NCBI GenBank assembly: GCA_947311845.1
Contig: CAMZMU010000123.1
Span: 17,164,785-17,228,784, forward strand
From: Poa pratensis
Lineage: Eukaryota; Streptophyta; Magnoliopsida; Poales; Poaceae
DNA length: 64,000 bases
Direction: 5' to 3'
Both the position numbers and the translations under genes were made by a program. Shown here one piece after another: positions 23,768 to 34,562 of this stretch (the stretch's first letter is position 1; the number at the start of each line of letters is the position of its first letter). The notes beneath the pieces were generated by a model, which searched no databases, had not been told where the DNA came from, and saw only the letters and a program-made list of their open reading frames with translations.

Positions 23768-24348
23768 TCATCTGAGTCGCTGTACGTCACAGGAACCTGA
23801 CATCTGCACTCGCCCCTACTTCCAACTGCGGTGGATCGATCGGTATAGCAGAGATTCCCGGCTGATCGAACAGATTAATTTGAGATGGACGATAGGAGAG
23901 AATAAGGCTGCGTGAATCGATTGTGGTCGATCCTGTCCGATTTTCCTGTACAAGATACGCACGGTGATGTTCAGACTTCAGAGCAGTTCGCCTGGATTAT
24001 TGAAGCACGCCAATATTCGATATGTGAATGAATGTTGTATAAACTAAGGTCCCCTGTTTCTGATGCTCTGTCGAACGACGATATATATTGAAATGAGAGC
24101 ACGTTGAACAGAGAGATATATGAAGATATAGGGGAAAATGAAGGTGCCGTTGAACTTTTAAATCTTTGCATGCCAACTTCAGAAATGAATAAACCGCAAC
24201 TGGCATTGAATCACAAAGTGTATATTTTGTCATCATGATGAGATAATTAAACACCTCTTGTTGCAATGTGATTTAATAGCATACCCCTTCCAAGATCATG
24301 CATGACACGAAAGACAAGCATTTTCGAAGAGCCTGTTCCGCATCTCTG
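23768..24348 (+). other. CHLP 3' flank and intergenic spacer
   Basis: This holds the CHLP 3' UTR, with AATAAG near 23899 a weak polyadenylation candidate, then spacer before the convergent RWP-RK gene whose stop is at 24349. There is no other coding signal. Confidence 0.45.
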
Positions 24349-24900
24349 TCAAGCCTGAAGAGCGATACCGAGTTTTCTCATTCGTTTGCGGACCATGTAC
24401 TTCTCCTTGTCAACCGCTTGCCTAAACACCTTTGTCTCCTCATCGAGCTCAGCATCTGGTCTCTCCTCCATCAGTTTCTTTCTTTGCTGCAACATCTGCA
24501 CCACTGTCTTTGTTTTCTCTGCCTTTTCCGGAGTGTCGTCCCTCCCCAGCTCCAGCAGGACGTAAATTTCATGCTCACCGACCTTGCAAACTTACCGAGT
24601 CAGTAGTGCTGGAACAGAGGAGAAAAAACGCACCTTAACATCATCGATGAGCCTCTGTAGACTCCTCACCTTGCGGCTTGGCCACCCTGGGATCCCGAGC
24701 TCCCTGCATCTCTTCTTCAGGACCGTCACCCCTACATTGAGCTCCACCGCCGCCTGCTTGATCGGCATGCAGAAAAAATTTGACACCACCTCGAAGGTGA
24801 GCAATGGCTTCTCCACCACTTCATCCCTCACACACTCTTCCGTTTTTGTGGCCTTCTCCTTTGTGTCAATGTCCATCCATGATCTAGCCTCAGTTCCCAT
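24349..24900 (-). CDS. Short RWP-RK domain protein (RKD-like), copy A
   Basis: Two minus-strand exons, 24900-24634 and 24549-24349, give about 155 aa. The start MGTEARSWMDIDTK is the first ATG after a good TATA box. RWP-RK domain: LTFEVVSNFFCMPIKQAAVELNV, then KKRCRELGIPGWPSRKVRSL. A basic, coiled-coil-like C-terminus follows (QQRKKLMEERPDAEL, then RKRMRKLG). RWP-RK proteins are plant transcription factors; the short RKD subgroup acts in gametophyte and egg-cell programmes. The signature is GWPSRK instead of RWPxRK. Relative to copies B and C, it lacks the three 5' exons. Its second-exon acceptor reads CTG where B and C have CAG, so splicing would shift three bases to the next AG. It may be a functional short paralogue or a decaying one. 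Confidence 0.8.
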
Positions 24901-24972
24901 ATTCACACGGTCTGATGGGACGAGTGAAGAGATGGAACAGGTGCAGTGCAGCAGCTCGGCTGCAGCTGGTCA

Positions 24973-24981
24973 CTATTTATA
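24973..24981 (-). promoter_or_regulatory. TATA box of RWP-RK copy A
   Basis: TATAAATAG on the minus strand, 73 bp upstream of the ATG at 24900. It matches the plant TATA consensus well and supports the chosen start. Confidence 0.65.
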
Positions 24982-25323
24982 ATACCGATGGATTTAATGT
25001 ACCTTCGGTAATCGTAGATTGAGTCATATGGTCAAACGTCCAATAGCATAAGGAAAATTTGCCATCCATTTTTGCTCCCTCTCATTATGAAATTAAGTCA
25101 CACACAAATTTCAAGAATGAATTTTGACCAACAATTAGACAAATTAGGTGTGGATTATGTCACACAAAATTAATAGTTATTTTATTATCAATAAATTGAA
25201 TTATTTATCAAACTTAATTCTTCTCATAAATAGTTGTTTAGAAAAAAGAGCACATAATAATGGTCCCTATTACCAAAGCACAATCCATATATTCTTGTTT
25301 GCCGTAAAGTTGATTCCAATATA

Positions 25324-25447
25324 CTCCCTCCGTCCATAAAAAGGTGTCTTAAATTTGTCTAAATTTGTATGTATATACACACTAAAACATGTCTAGGTAA
25401 ATGCAAATTTAGACAAAGTTGAGATATCCTTTTATGGACGGAGGGAG
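25324..25447. mobile_element. Stowaway MITE
   Basis: CTCCCTCCGTCCATAAAAAG at the left and its complement CTTTTATGGACGGAGGGAG at the right, flanked by TA. 124 bp, full-length hairpin potential. Confidence 0.93.
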
Positions 25448-25617
25448 TAGCATACTTTCAGCCGTGTCAACTTAGTATTCATCAAACAACCTAATATACA
25501 CATAATTTATACCGGATTATGTGTATCAAAAACCGACCGACAAAAACATCACTAAACTGGTTTGAGAATCTTTGCATGCATATACATGGTCATCATATTT
25601 ACTTATCTTTACTATTA

Positions 25618-25778
25618 CTCCCTCCGTTCCATAATATAAGATGTTCTAGCTAGGCCACATGTTGGCTAGGTGCAAACCCAAATGAGTGTATATACACATT
25701 AAAACATGTCCACATGCATCTAGAAACATTTGAATGTGGACAAAAACTAAAACATCTTATATTTAGGAACAGATGGAG
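25618..25778. mobile_element. Stowaway MITE
   Basis: CTCCCTCCGTTCCATAATAT on the left and ATATTTAGGAACAGATGGAG on the right, flanked by TA. 161 bp. The termini resemble those of the copy near 8590. Confidence 0.9.
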
Positions 25779-26837
25779 TATTTATCTTTACTATTATGTT
25801 TGGATTGGAGATTGTCTAGTGTCGCACAAAATAACATGATTCTAAATCTCTTAGGGTCCATTTTTTTCTTGGTTCCTTCAGCCTTTCTCCGTTTCCTAGT
25901 AAATATTGTACTCATGAGTACAAACACGGATACTATTAGCACACAAATATAGGACCAACCGATCAGGATATGGTGTTTGACTCGTAAGTCTAGATGCACA
26001 TGTTATGAAAATGCATTTTAAGTGTACTAAAAAATGTCAAAAAAATCAAACAAATTTTTTAGATGTTCATCCAAACTTTCTAATACTGGACAAAAAGTTT
26101 CGTGAAGAAATGACATTTTTTGTGGGGTGTGTAAAAAGGGAAAAAACAAATCTCGCGTATTGTCACTTTGGAGCACTAGAATGTATTTTTTTACACAAGA
26201 CACAAAAAATATAGATATTTTTTGTGAAACTTTATGTATGAATATAAAATGTCCGGATATATACCTGAAATTTTTGTTTCAAATTATTTGACATTTGGAA
26301 ATACGATTTTTGGTAGTGGGTGCATCTACACATATGAGTCAAAACAGATATCCCCAACCGATAATCTCTTGTACGGGAAAAAATATAACACGATCAAAAC
26401 GAGTAAAATAAGAGAGTGCTAATTCTACTTACTCTCAAGTTAATTCTTAATCAAGTCACTTGGCAATAATTTTCAAATCAAAACGCTCACGAGGGACAAG
26501 AAAATATCTCTTTGAGTACGGGGTGCAAATGCCATCTTGTTCAACTTTCCCACACTTGTTTTTTCTAGGCCTAAAATCTATCTTTACAACTATCCCACTT
26601 ACACACAACATTTGATAGACCCTAAGTCGACCATTTCACAACTCAGATCATACAAGGATTTCACATGTAAAGATATGATATAAACACTGAATGTGACCGA
26701 CAAATGACAAAGGTCGTTGCGTCTTGTATTGAGCTAGTACAACTAGCCAAACTCGTTTGGTCGAGTCAATGTTTGTCGGATTAGCACCTACATGCCCATA
26801 ATCAGTGGAACCAGAAATATGGATATTGCCGCAAAAA

Positions 26838-27645
26838 ATGGCTCCAACAGCTTACCTAAAAGTGCTCCCATGCCCATATTGTTTTGGGATACGATCGATA
26901 ATTTGACCCATACTATGGGTCATCCAACACAATGACCCATATTTTCAGTGTCACTGCCACGTAAAAAAAATGCACTTGGAGAGGCCAATGGCCCGAACGG
27001 AACTTTAACCGCCTGAGCTGTCGCCGTCCTTTGCCTCATGTCGCCGGCTATTTGCCGCGTCGGTGTGATGCCCCAAGGTTGGATCCGCACAGGACCCCTC
27101 TTAGTCGGAATCAAGCCGGAGCATTCGCTCCCTTCACGGTGCCGCTTGGCAAATTAGTCCGCTACCCGGGCTCAATCCGCTACTTCTGAGCTCGTCCACC
27201 ACCACCGTCAGGCCCCGCAGCCAACCACCAGTGTCAGTTCGGTCATGGACGGCCTCCCCGCGCTCGACCTAGCCTACGCCTTCCGGCACCCGCCCTAGCT
27301 CGGCCACCTCCATGTCGACCTCGTCCGTGTCGGCATCCTCAGCCTAGGACGGCCTCCAATGGCCTCGAAGACAGCCTGCATCATCCCCCGTGAGCCCACC
27401 GCCGCCCCGTGGCTCGTCTTCAGTAAGACCGGCGAGGCCGCGAAGGAGAGCTCCATATAGGGAAAAATAATGACTCAATGATAGGTTGACCCCACATATA
27501 GGTGTATGCACATCAAAATATGGGTATCCAGTTTTGGGTAAGCTACGAAATCACACTCTTTCTTGACTAGTCATATCCACACTCTTCGCTAACCAAAACC
27601 AGTTTGGGTAGCCAATTTTTCGGTAAGGTTTTGGAGATGCTCTAA
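26838..27645. mobile_element. Candidate Pack-MULE-like element with a GC-rich insert
   Basis: The edges carry similar inverted motifs: GGCTCCAACAGCTTACC on the left, and on the right the complement of GGTAAGGTTTTGGAGATGCT. They enclose about 550 bp of GC-rich, exon-like DNA (26960-27460) in an AT-rich setting. No continuous frame is found in the insert, and no clear 9-bp duplication was identified. The assignment is therefore tentative. Confidence 0.35.
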
Positions 27646-28119
27646 ATACACTTAAAAATATCTGCTGAGTCAGTAACCAATTCGGCCTGCCAAGTCCTAC
27701 TTTTGGGTATATTTCCAACAATAAATATGTGGTCGAGCTAGGTTACCGTAATGTCAGAATAGATTATTTTTTCTGACATGCCTCTGTAACGTACACTTAC
27801 GTAGAGGCTCTTGTAACCAATAGAAATTAACAAATGCATAGGGTTGAACACCCCCTCCCCCCCACCATGATTGTCTGCCCAATGGCAGCAAGTTGTGGTA
27901 GGGAGATTTGCAACATTCGTGCTCTCTGGATGTAGGTACATTTTAGAGACATATGGAAGGGGGAGACACCTATATCGAATTTTACCTTTGAAAGTATAAT
28001 TACACACAGTTGCATCCATGCGGATATGAACTTGGGTGACTAGATTGTACATCCACTCGCCCTATACTAAGTGAGTAGACTCATTTACTTCTTGTCTCCG
28101 TTTCTGCAATGACTTTATT
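27646..28119. other. Intergenic, nothing firm
   Basis: No gene found. A short inverted repeat (ATGTCAGAA and TTCTGACAT, 27751-27779) may mark a MITE end, but its partner was not found. Confidence 0.35.
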
Positions 28120-29420
28120 TTAAAACCTGGAGAGCCCCTATAGGGCATGTGCATCCAGTACTTCGCAGCGGTGTAGGTACATTTTACAAGAGACACCCAA
28201 AATAAAAATACAATCATAACTCAGTCCCTGCTCCTTGAAGGATCGTATGCAAAAAACAATTTTTTTTCCTAACAACGATAACCGAAATAGCCAAGATCTA
28301 TTACTATGCAGATATAAAGTAACGGAGGGAATCAGTATTCATACCCTTGAAAACCGAAAGCGTTGCGTTCGTGAGAACGTTGACGATGAAGATGGCGGTG
28401 CCGACCTCAAGGTCGTGTAGTCGTACTGGCGACAAGTGTCGCAGGTGCAGTACCTCGTAGCTCTACACACGTACGGTGCAGACGACGACTCCCGGACTCC
28501 GGTCCAGCGAAGTAGCGGAAGTTGGAGACTTGGACCGAAGAACCGATAGCACGGCGGTGTGCGTATGATGGAGAAAACCTCTACCCGTGCGCAGCTCCAA
28601 TATTACGGAACCGCGTTTGAGAGAGAGATAGAGAGAATTCGATGATTTCCAAAGGCAAATGGGCACCTCTATATAGGTGGAGGGGAGTAGCCAACCTTGG
28701 CGGCCAGGCGGTGTGGGACTAAACCCCACACCAGCCGCACCACCATGGTGCGCCGGCCCTAGGTGGGCCCCATGTGGCCCACCTGGCCACCTCCTTGGTG
28801 CGCCTCCTTTGGGGGGGGGAGTTCCCCCCATGGGCCTCCCCACTTGGGTGAGGCCCATTTAAGGCGGGCTGCCCTTTTAAAAATAAAATAAAATATATTT
28901 AGTTATTAATTACTTTAATTAATAATAAATACATATTATCTAATTTATTCTTGCTCTGAAACTCCTTTCGTAGCCCTCCGATCACCATCGGATAGGTTCC
29001 GGAACGTTTCCGGTTCTCTTCTCTATTTTCTCTTCGGTGTCAAATCAAACCTAACCGTCGTCTACACTAAAGTGTGTCACCTACGGTTCGGGATCACTCC
29101 AGACATGATCGAGACTCTTCTCTGATCAATGATCAATAGCAGGGTCTGGAAACCCATGATGATCCCTGTGCGTCCACGATTATCTTTGTCGCTTGAACCT
29201 TAAAAGTCGAGTCCCACTCCCTTTGCCATGCGATTTTTAGTTTGTCCGAGATTCGATCTCCGGTATCTCCATACCAAGCTCGATCTCGTTACCGACAAAA
29301 CTATCTTTACTCGTTCCCGTGATATTACATCCTCGTGACCTAGTCACATGCTTGCAAGCTCATTTGATGCAATCTCACCGAGTGGGCACTTTGATGAAGC
29401 CGTGAGAAGAAGTCTAGGAG
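28120..29420. mobile_element. Probable LTR-retrotransposon fragment, unclassified
   Basis: The composition is LTR-like: a GC-rich purine/pyrimidine block with repeated GGTGGGCCCCATGTGGCCCA-type motifs (28740-28860), then an AT-rich patch, then sequence around GTCACCGAGTGGG-like motifs. The whole lacks coding frames. I could not define both termini or a target duplication, so class and borders are uncertain. Confidence 0.35.
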
Positions 29421-30130
29421 CGGTGGCCTGCGGCGGCAAGGGTTTTCCCCACGAGTCACCTCTAGGGGCAACACGACAGACGCGAGGGCTTATCGCAGAG
29501 TTGGTGTTTGCTAACAAATTATTATCTATAGGTTATGGGTATTAGCGGAAAGTTGCAAATGTATTTGTAGAAAGTTTCTCATGTAATAATAAAAAAGTTG
29601 CACAAGTTGATGTCCAGATTTTTCAGAAGCCTTTTCCAAATAGTTGAAAGTACTTTTAGTGTGTTCTTCCTCATATCTAGCGATGGAAGTGCCATCGCTC
29701 AGCAAGTGGCAACTGCCTCATCCCAAGGAGACTACACAATGTGCAACCGTGAAGAAATAAGGTTATGTCTATGCTCGAGGCACAATTTGAAATTAACATT
29801 ACGATGCGATCACCCGTAAAGTAGCCTTACCTGAACAATATTTGTATAAGAGGCTGGTAATAAGTTTCTGAAGATCCTATATCACAATACTTCCTTTCTG
29901 TTTGAGTATACATAAAATCATCATTTTAGCAAAAAAAAAATTGTGAATCTATTGAGGTTTGTGATTTGAATTTAGTAAGACTTGTCTGCCAAAATAAAGG
30001 TTTGAGATTTTAGTGGATCCTTTTTTCTTCTTCTGTTTAGGTCTTTTGATTACTTGTTTTTTCCCTCCCGCCCAAAATGTAGAATCTCAAAGAAGCCCTG
30101 AAAGAAACAATTCTGTCTACATGTCTCGCA
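29421..30130. other. Intergenic, nothing recognised
   Basis: AT-rich DNA with short frames only. There is no conserved protein motif, and no clear repeat termini apart from homopolymer A/T runs. Confidence 0.4.
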
Positions 30131-30227
30131 TGTACTACCTCTTGTCCGTCTTTGATTCATAACAAGTGTCGCGGTTCTGAACTAACCCCAGTTCAAAATG
30201 GACACTTATTTTGGATCGGAGATAGTA
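30131..30227. mobile_element. Degenerate Stowaway-like MITE
   Basis: ACTACCTCTTGTCCGTC on the left and GGATCGGAGATAGTA on the right are weak inverted tips. Inside, ACAAGTGTC pairs with GACACTTAT. The repeat is older and more diverged than the other Stowaways in the window. Confidence 0.5.
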
Positions 30228-30603
30228 GCATTTTTTTGTAACAAGGCAATGTCACATTGCTTCCTCACATGCCAACAAATTGTGCATTGGTGACTGTTAT
30301 GAAATTTGTCAAGAAAAGAAAAAGTTTCGCTGGCACAACAAGCAGTGTAGGAGAACATACTATGCATTTGGCATTTCGGAACTACTACCAAACAGCTAAT
30401 GTAACCATGAGTAAGAAGTTGGCGAAAGGACAAGTGATATTTACAGCAAAACCTCCTACCTTTCTGCCTTGCTCAGACCCAGCCCCCCAAAAAGGCTAAA
30501 AAAGAAAGACCAGACCCAGCTACGGTCGACACATTATAAAACCTGCGAAACAAAAAAAATCCCCATGAACAGCAGAGTCCGCTTGAATCCTGATGCATCC
30601 CCA

Positions 30604-32175
30604 TCATCCCTCAATTGCCATGAGCCTTCTTCTCTTGTAGTTCTCCTTGAAATACGCCTGCCTCAACACTTTGGTACTGTGATCCAGCTCTACGCCTGCA
30701 GGACTCTCCTCGATCAGCTTCTTCGCTCGCTGCAGCCTCTCCACAATCTCTGTCTTCTCTCCCTGTTTCTCAGTGTCACTACCTAGCTCCTGCAGGACAT
30801 GATCGATTTATGTTCACCGGTCTCGCAAATTTACTGAAATAAACGAAATTAGAATGAAGGAGATAAAATTAGCAAGAAAAGCTGAACGTTCTTGATGTCA
30901 CAGGACATGAAATTAATCTAATCATGTTTACCGATGTTGCATGTTCAGATGTTCAAATAAATCCGAGAAAGAGCAACTCGGAGAAAGGGAAAACATAGAA
31001 CCTGAACATTCTTGATGAGCCTCTCCAGGCTTTTCACCTGGCGGTGCGGCCACCGCGGGATCCCGAGTTCCCTGCACCTGCTCTTAAGGTGCGTCAGCCC
31101 AACATTGAGCACCTCCGCCGCCTGCTTGATAGGCATGCGATAGTACTGCGACACCAGTTCGAACGTTAGCGATGGCTTCTCCTCTAGTACATTGCGCTTC
31201 TTGTCCCGGGCGCCGCGGCCAAGCTCCTGGTTCAATTCCTTCTCCCCCTTGTGATTATCTCCTTCCGAGGCTGCTAAAAAGCGCACGGTATGAGTATGAC
31301 CGACCGGGTGTGTGAAGCTCGTGTGCATTGACAGAAGAAAAAACGTGGAATCTGTGATCTTTTTAGTGCTGAGTGATGATGCTTTGTGCAAAGAATTGTT
31401 GCAAGTACCTTGCGAGAGGCAGCTCTGAGCACTAGTGGTACTAGCACAGAGATGCTGAGTAGGGGAGGAGAGTGTTTCCTCTGATTCCTGGCGCTTCTTC
31501 TCCGTGGCGTCACCGCCCACCTCCTGCTTCAGTTCCTTCTCGCCCTTGTGATGAGCTCCTGGTTCCATGGCAGCCCAAATATCACCTTGGAAGGGGGCGT
31601 CAAACTCGTCTGCAACTGCAAGGATGCATAAAGAACTTTGAGCTCTGGAAATGTTGTAGTGCTTGAGAATGCTGATGCTTTGTGCAAAGATTTTGTAGTA
31701 CCTTGCGAGAAGAAGCTGACTGGTACTAGTACTAGTACAGAGATGCCGGGCGGAGAAGAAGAGTGCTACCTCTAGTAGGTACTCAAGACTTCAATATGGC
31801 AGCAGGTACATGCAAAAGATAACATGATCGTAAGATTAAAAGCTTCAACAAGGTTTTCTTCCTACTGCACAGAAGTACTAGTTCATCGAAAATTCCAAAA
31901 CGAGAGGAAAAAAGTTCGTCTTGCAAACAAGAAAACTAGTCCACAGATCAAACAATAAAACTAGCATCCACATACCAAGCTCATACGCAACCGTAGTGAT
32001 GTAGTAACGCAGCGACACAAGATGAGTACAAGAAGAAGATTGGAACTTGCACAATGAAGGAGCTGAATAGTAGTACTGCTTACCTGACATCCGGAAGGTA
32101 GTGCCGCTCTTCATGAGACATGAAGTTCTGGGAGTAGTAGCCGGCCCCTTCTTCATATGACCTGAAGTTATCCAT
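30604..32175 (-). CDS. RWP-RK domain protein (RKD-like), copy B, possible frameshift
   Basis: Putative plant transcription factor. Minus-strand exons modelled by homology with copy C: 32175-32084, 31788-31702, 31609-31409, 31273-31002 and 30789-30604. The N-terminus is MDNFRSYEEGAGYYSQNFMS. Acidic/basic linker modules contain HKGEKEL twice. The RWP-RK domain reads LTFELVSQYYRMPIKQAAEV, then SRCRELGIPRWPHRQVKSL, followed by a Lys/Arg-rich C-terminal helix. Exon 2 is 87 nt against 80 in copy C, which breaks the frame if the homologous GT donor is used. An internal GT within CATCTCTGTACTAG would restore phase. The signature is RWPHRQ, with the final Lys changed to Gln. All other junctions are GT-AG and in phase. 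It may be a functional gene with an altered donor, or an early pseudogene. Confidence 0.72.
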
Positions 32176-32247
32176 CCGAGAGTAGAAGGAATGGCGCTGT
32201 TTGCAGGCAAGCCGTAACTACATATGGCTGCCACTGATAGTGCCCCT

Positions 32248-32418
32248 GGATTTTAAAGGGAAAACAGTCATGAGGAGCTAATGCATGCATTGGTAACTGC
32301 AAATTAAGTGCTGGGATGCGTGCAAACGTGCAACGGAGCGAAGGAAGTGGCCAATGATGTGCCTTCTGGAGTACTGGTAAATCTAGCATGCAGAGCACAT
32401 ACAGATTGATGCGCCCCC
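32248..32418 (-). promoter_or_regulatory. Proximal promoter of RWP-RK copy B, conserved with copy C
   Basis: TTTAAAA (32252-32258) sits about 75 bp upstream of the ATG. The block TTGGTAACTGCAAATTAAGT...TGGCCAATGATGTGCCTTCT is nearly identical to the block upstream of copy C (53884-54000). Conservation could reflect recent duplication rather than function. Confidence 0.55.
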
Positions 32419-32705
32419 TTCTTGTCACCTCTTTTCACACCCCTGGTCACTTGTGAATTGTCATTATTGGCAAAATTTCGGTCATACTCTTTCATATTGT
32501 CCTTTGACGTCATCCTTATCTTATCTCACATGCTCATGCGTCTGCAGTCTGCACACGACATTTATTTTTTGTTCCACGAGAGAACTTGTCAATAGCATTA
32601 GATAGGATCATTTAGGGCGTGTTTCTATCCCTTGCGACAACTGTACCAAAGCCAAAGGATTGGGGCAAGATTCATTAGATAGGATCATTTAGGGCGATTT
32701 TCACA

Positions 32706-33000
32706 CCGGGGTTTGTTTGATTCATGGGATAGGAAAAGTGTAGGAATAGGAAACTAAAGGATTGAAGTGGCATGTCTAATTGAATCTATGGGAATAGAGA
32801 TTGTGTTTGATTGTGTGAAGGAATTTTTCCAAGAGGTTGGAGCTCATGCTTTTTTCCTATAGATTTGCACTACAAGATTCCTATAGGAATAATTCCTATG
32901 AGATTGAATCCTATGAATCAAACAACCTCAATAGGAAAAGTTCCTATAGGAATCAATCCTCCAAAAATCGTACCATATTCTTTTGAATCAAACGGGACCA
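32706..33000. mobile_element. Tourist-like MITE
   Basis: Inverted tips GGGTTTGTTTGATTCATGG and TTTTGAATCAAACGGGACC, with an internal palindromic series of CCTATAGGAATaaTTCCTAT-type motifs. This is typical PIF/Harbinger MITE structure, about 295 bp. The exact 3-bp duplication was not resolved. Confidence 0.65.
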
Positions 33001-33059
33001 AGATTTGTTGGTAAAGGGATAGTAAGAAAAAGAAATATTGATTGGCTAAATGAAATTTC

Positions 33060-34022
33060 ACTTGTCGACCGAAAGATCCGGAAGGGTTGGGTCTTCATGA
33101 CCTTGACGTCAAAATTACAGCCCTCCTGAGAAAATGGCGTTTTAGCCTACTTTCTGAAGATGGGGTCTCGCAAACACTTCTCAGAAGGAAATATATCGAA
33201 ACAAAAGCTTTGTCACAAGTTTATTGGAAACCCGTTGACTCACTTTTGGACCGGTATAATGGCAACGAAGAAATATATATTTCGCTTTGGAAAATTTAAT
33301 ATAAAGGATGGATATGAAATTAGGTTTTAGGAGGACAAATGGTTGGGCAACACCACTATCCGGGATCACTATCCATCTCCATATAATATTGTCCATCATA
33401 AAAGCGATACAGTAGCTACGGTTATAAAGTCATCGCCGCCGAATGTGACGTTCGGGCAAGATTTAGTCAGACCTAAACTTGCGGCATGGAGTGTATCCTT
33501 CTAGGGAGGCTGGCTTTGGTACAGTTGTCGCAAGGGTCCGACGAATTTCGCTGGAGTCTACGTTCTCTGTGGACTCCATGTATATAGTTTTTGTTCATAC
33601 TGAGATACCGGTCATAATCATAATTTTTTTTTGGAAGATGAAGATACCACTTAAGCTAAAAATGTTTGCGTGGTATATTCGTGGAGGTTTGTTAAACGAT
33701 ACTGGAGGGAAGGTTTGTTAAACGATACTGGAGGGAAGTACAAAGTGTGTGTTCTTTGCTTGTGAAGAAACGATCAAACACTTATTTTTTAATTGCAAGT
33801 TTGTCCGTTCTATTTGGACAGCCATCCAAATAGTTTCAAATTTATATTGCGAATATTTTAGGCAATTGGTAAAATGGTGTTGTTCATAAGTTTAGAATGC
33901 TAATTAGGGTGTGAGCGATACCTATTATATGGTCGCTCTGGTTGTGTGCATCATGTATAACTATGCAGAGGCCGGGTGTTATGATTAAACCTTTTAAGTA
34001 ATAAATTGTCCATTATAAAAAA
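33060..34022 (+). mobile_element. LINE (L1-type) 3' fragment
   Basis: Broken reading frames encode the C-terminal part of a plant LINE polyprotein: GLHDLDVKITALLRKWRF, YIETKALSQVYWKP, and further on a segment like KMKIPLKLKMFAWYIRGG. A cysteine/histidine segment (CFACEETIKHLFFNC-like, in shifted frames) follows. It ends near an AATAAA-like signal and an A-rich tail before 34022. It contains many stops and a small internal duplication at 33690-33741. Confidence 0.75.
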
Positions 34023-34300
34023 AGGCAAGCCCCACACTAGGCCCGCCAGCTGAAAAACATGGTGTTTGGATTCCTGCTTTATCTCCCAGACCAGGCCAGC
34101 GCGCACCACAAAGCAGTTCTCAGCCAGTCCTCTTGGAATATCCGAAACTGCATTTCCAGTGAATCCAGTCTCCCAGCGTGCAACCTGGAATAACGCCGTG
34201 TGAGAGCTGCTGCAAGCACCAGAGGCGCGCGAGCTCAAAAGTTGCGGCGGGATAAATTCGGTCACCGCCCGCCTAATTTGCCCCTCTATTTATAGCCACC
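34023..34300 (-). promoter_or_regulatory. Orphan promoter-like segment with TATA box
   Basis: On the minus strand, TATAAATAG (34286-34294) is followed by a GC-rich leader and a short open stretch ending in a splice-donor-like CCAG|GTTGCA. No gene follows: the adjacent sequence is the LINE tail. It could be the 5' end of a gene lost to transposition, or part of another element. Confidence 0.35.
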
Positions 34301-34369
34301 GTGCTCACGGCCCAAATCCAAAACCACCATTCCCCTTTTAAACTCCATGGCGATTTTCGGGTATGTAAG

Positions 34370-34480
34370 AAAAATAAAACTAAACAAAAATAAACTAGAC
34401 AAAAGTAAACTAAACAAAAGGAAACTAAGCAAAACAAAACTAAGCAAAATTAAACTAAGCAAAATAAAATAAAACCGAAA
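34370..34480. repeat. Low-complexity tandem AAACTAAGCAAAA-type repeat
   Basis: About ten imperfect copies of a 9-13 bp unit such as AAACTAAGCAAAAT. It lies in the leader side of the adjacent minus-strand LTR element. Confidence 0.85.
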
Positions 34481-34562
34481 TAGAGGGAGAGGTAGAGTGT
34501 ACTCCCCAAGTTAACTTATAGGTAGAGCTATACTTCCCGGTAACGGCGGCAGAAAATAGTCT

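Larger units (their letters stand above)
24982..26837. other. AT-rich intergenic stretch with two Stowaway MITEs
   Basis: Apart from the two Stowaway elements listed separately, I see only short frames with no recognisable protein similarity. Confidence 0.5.
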
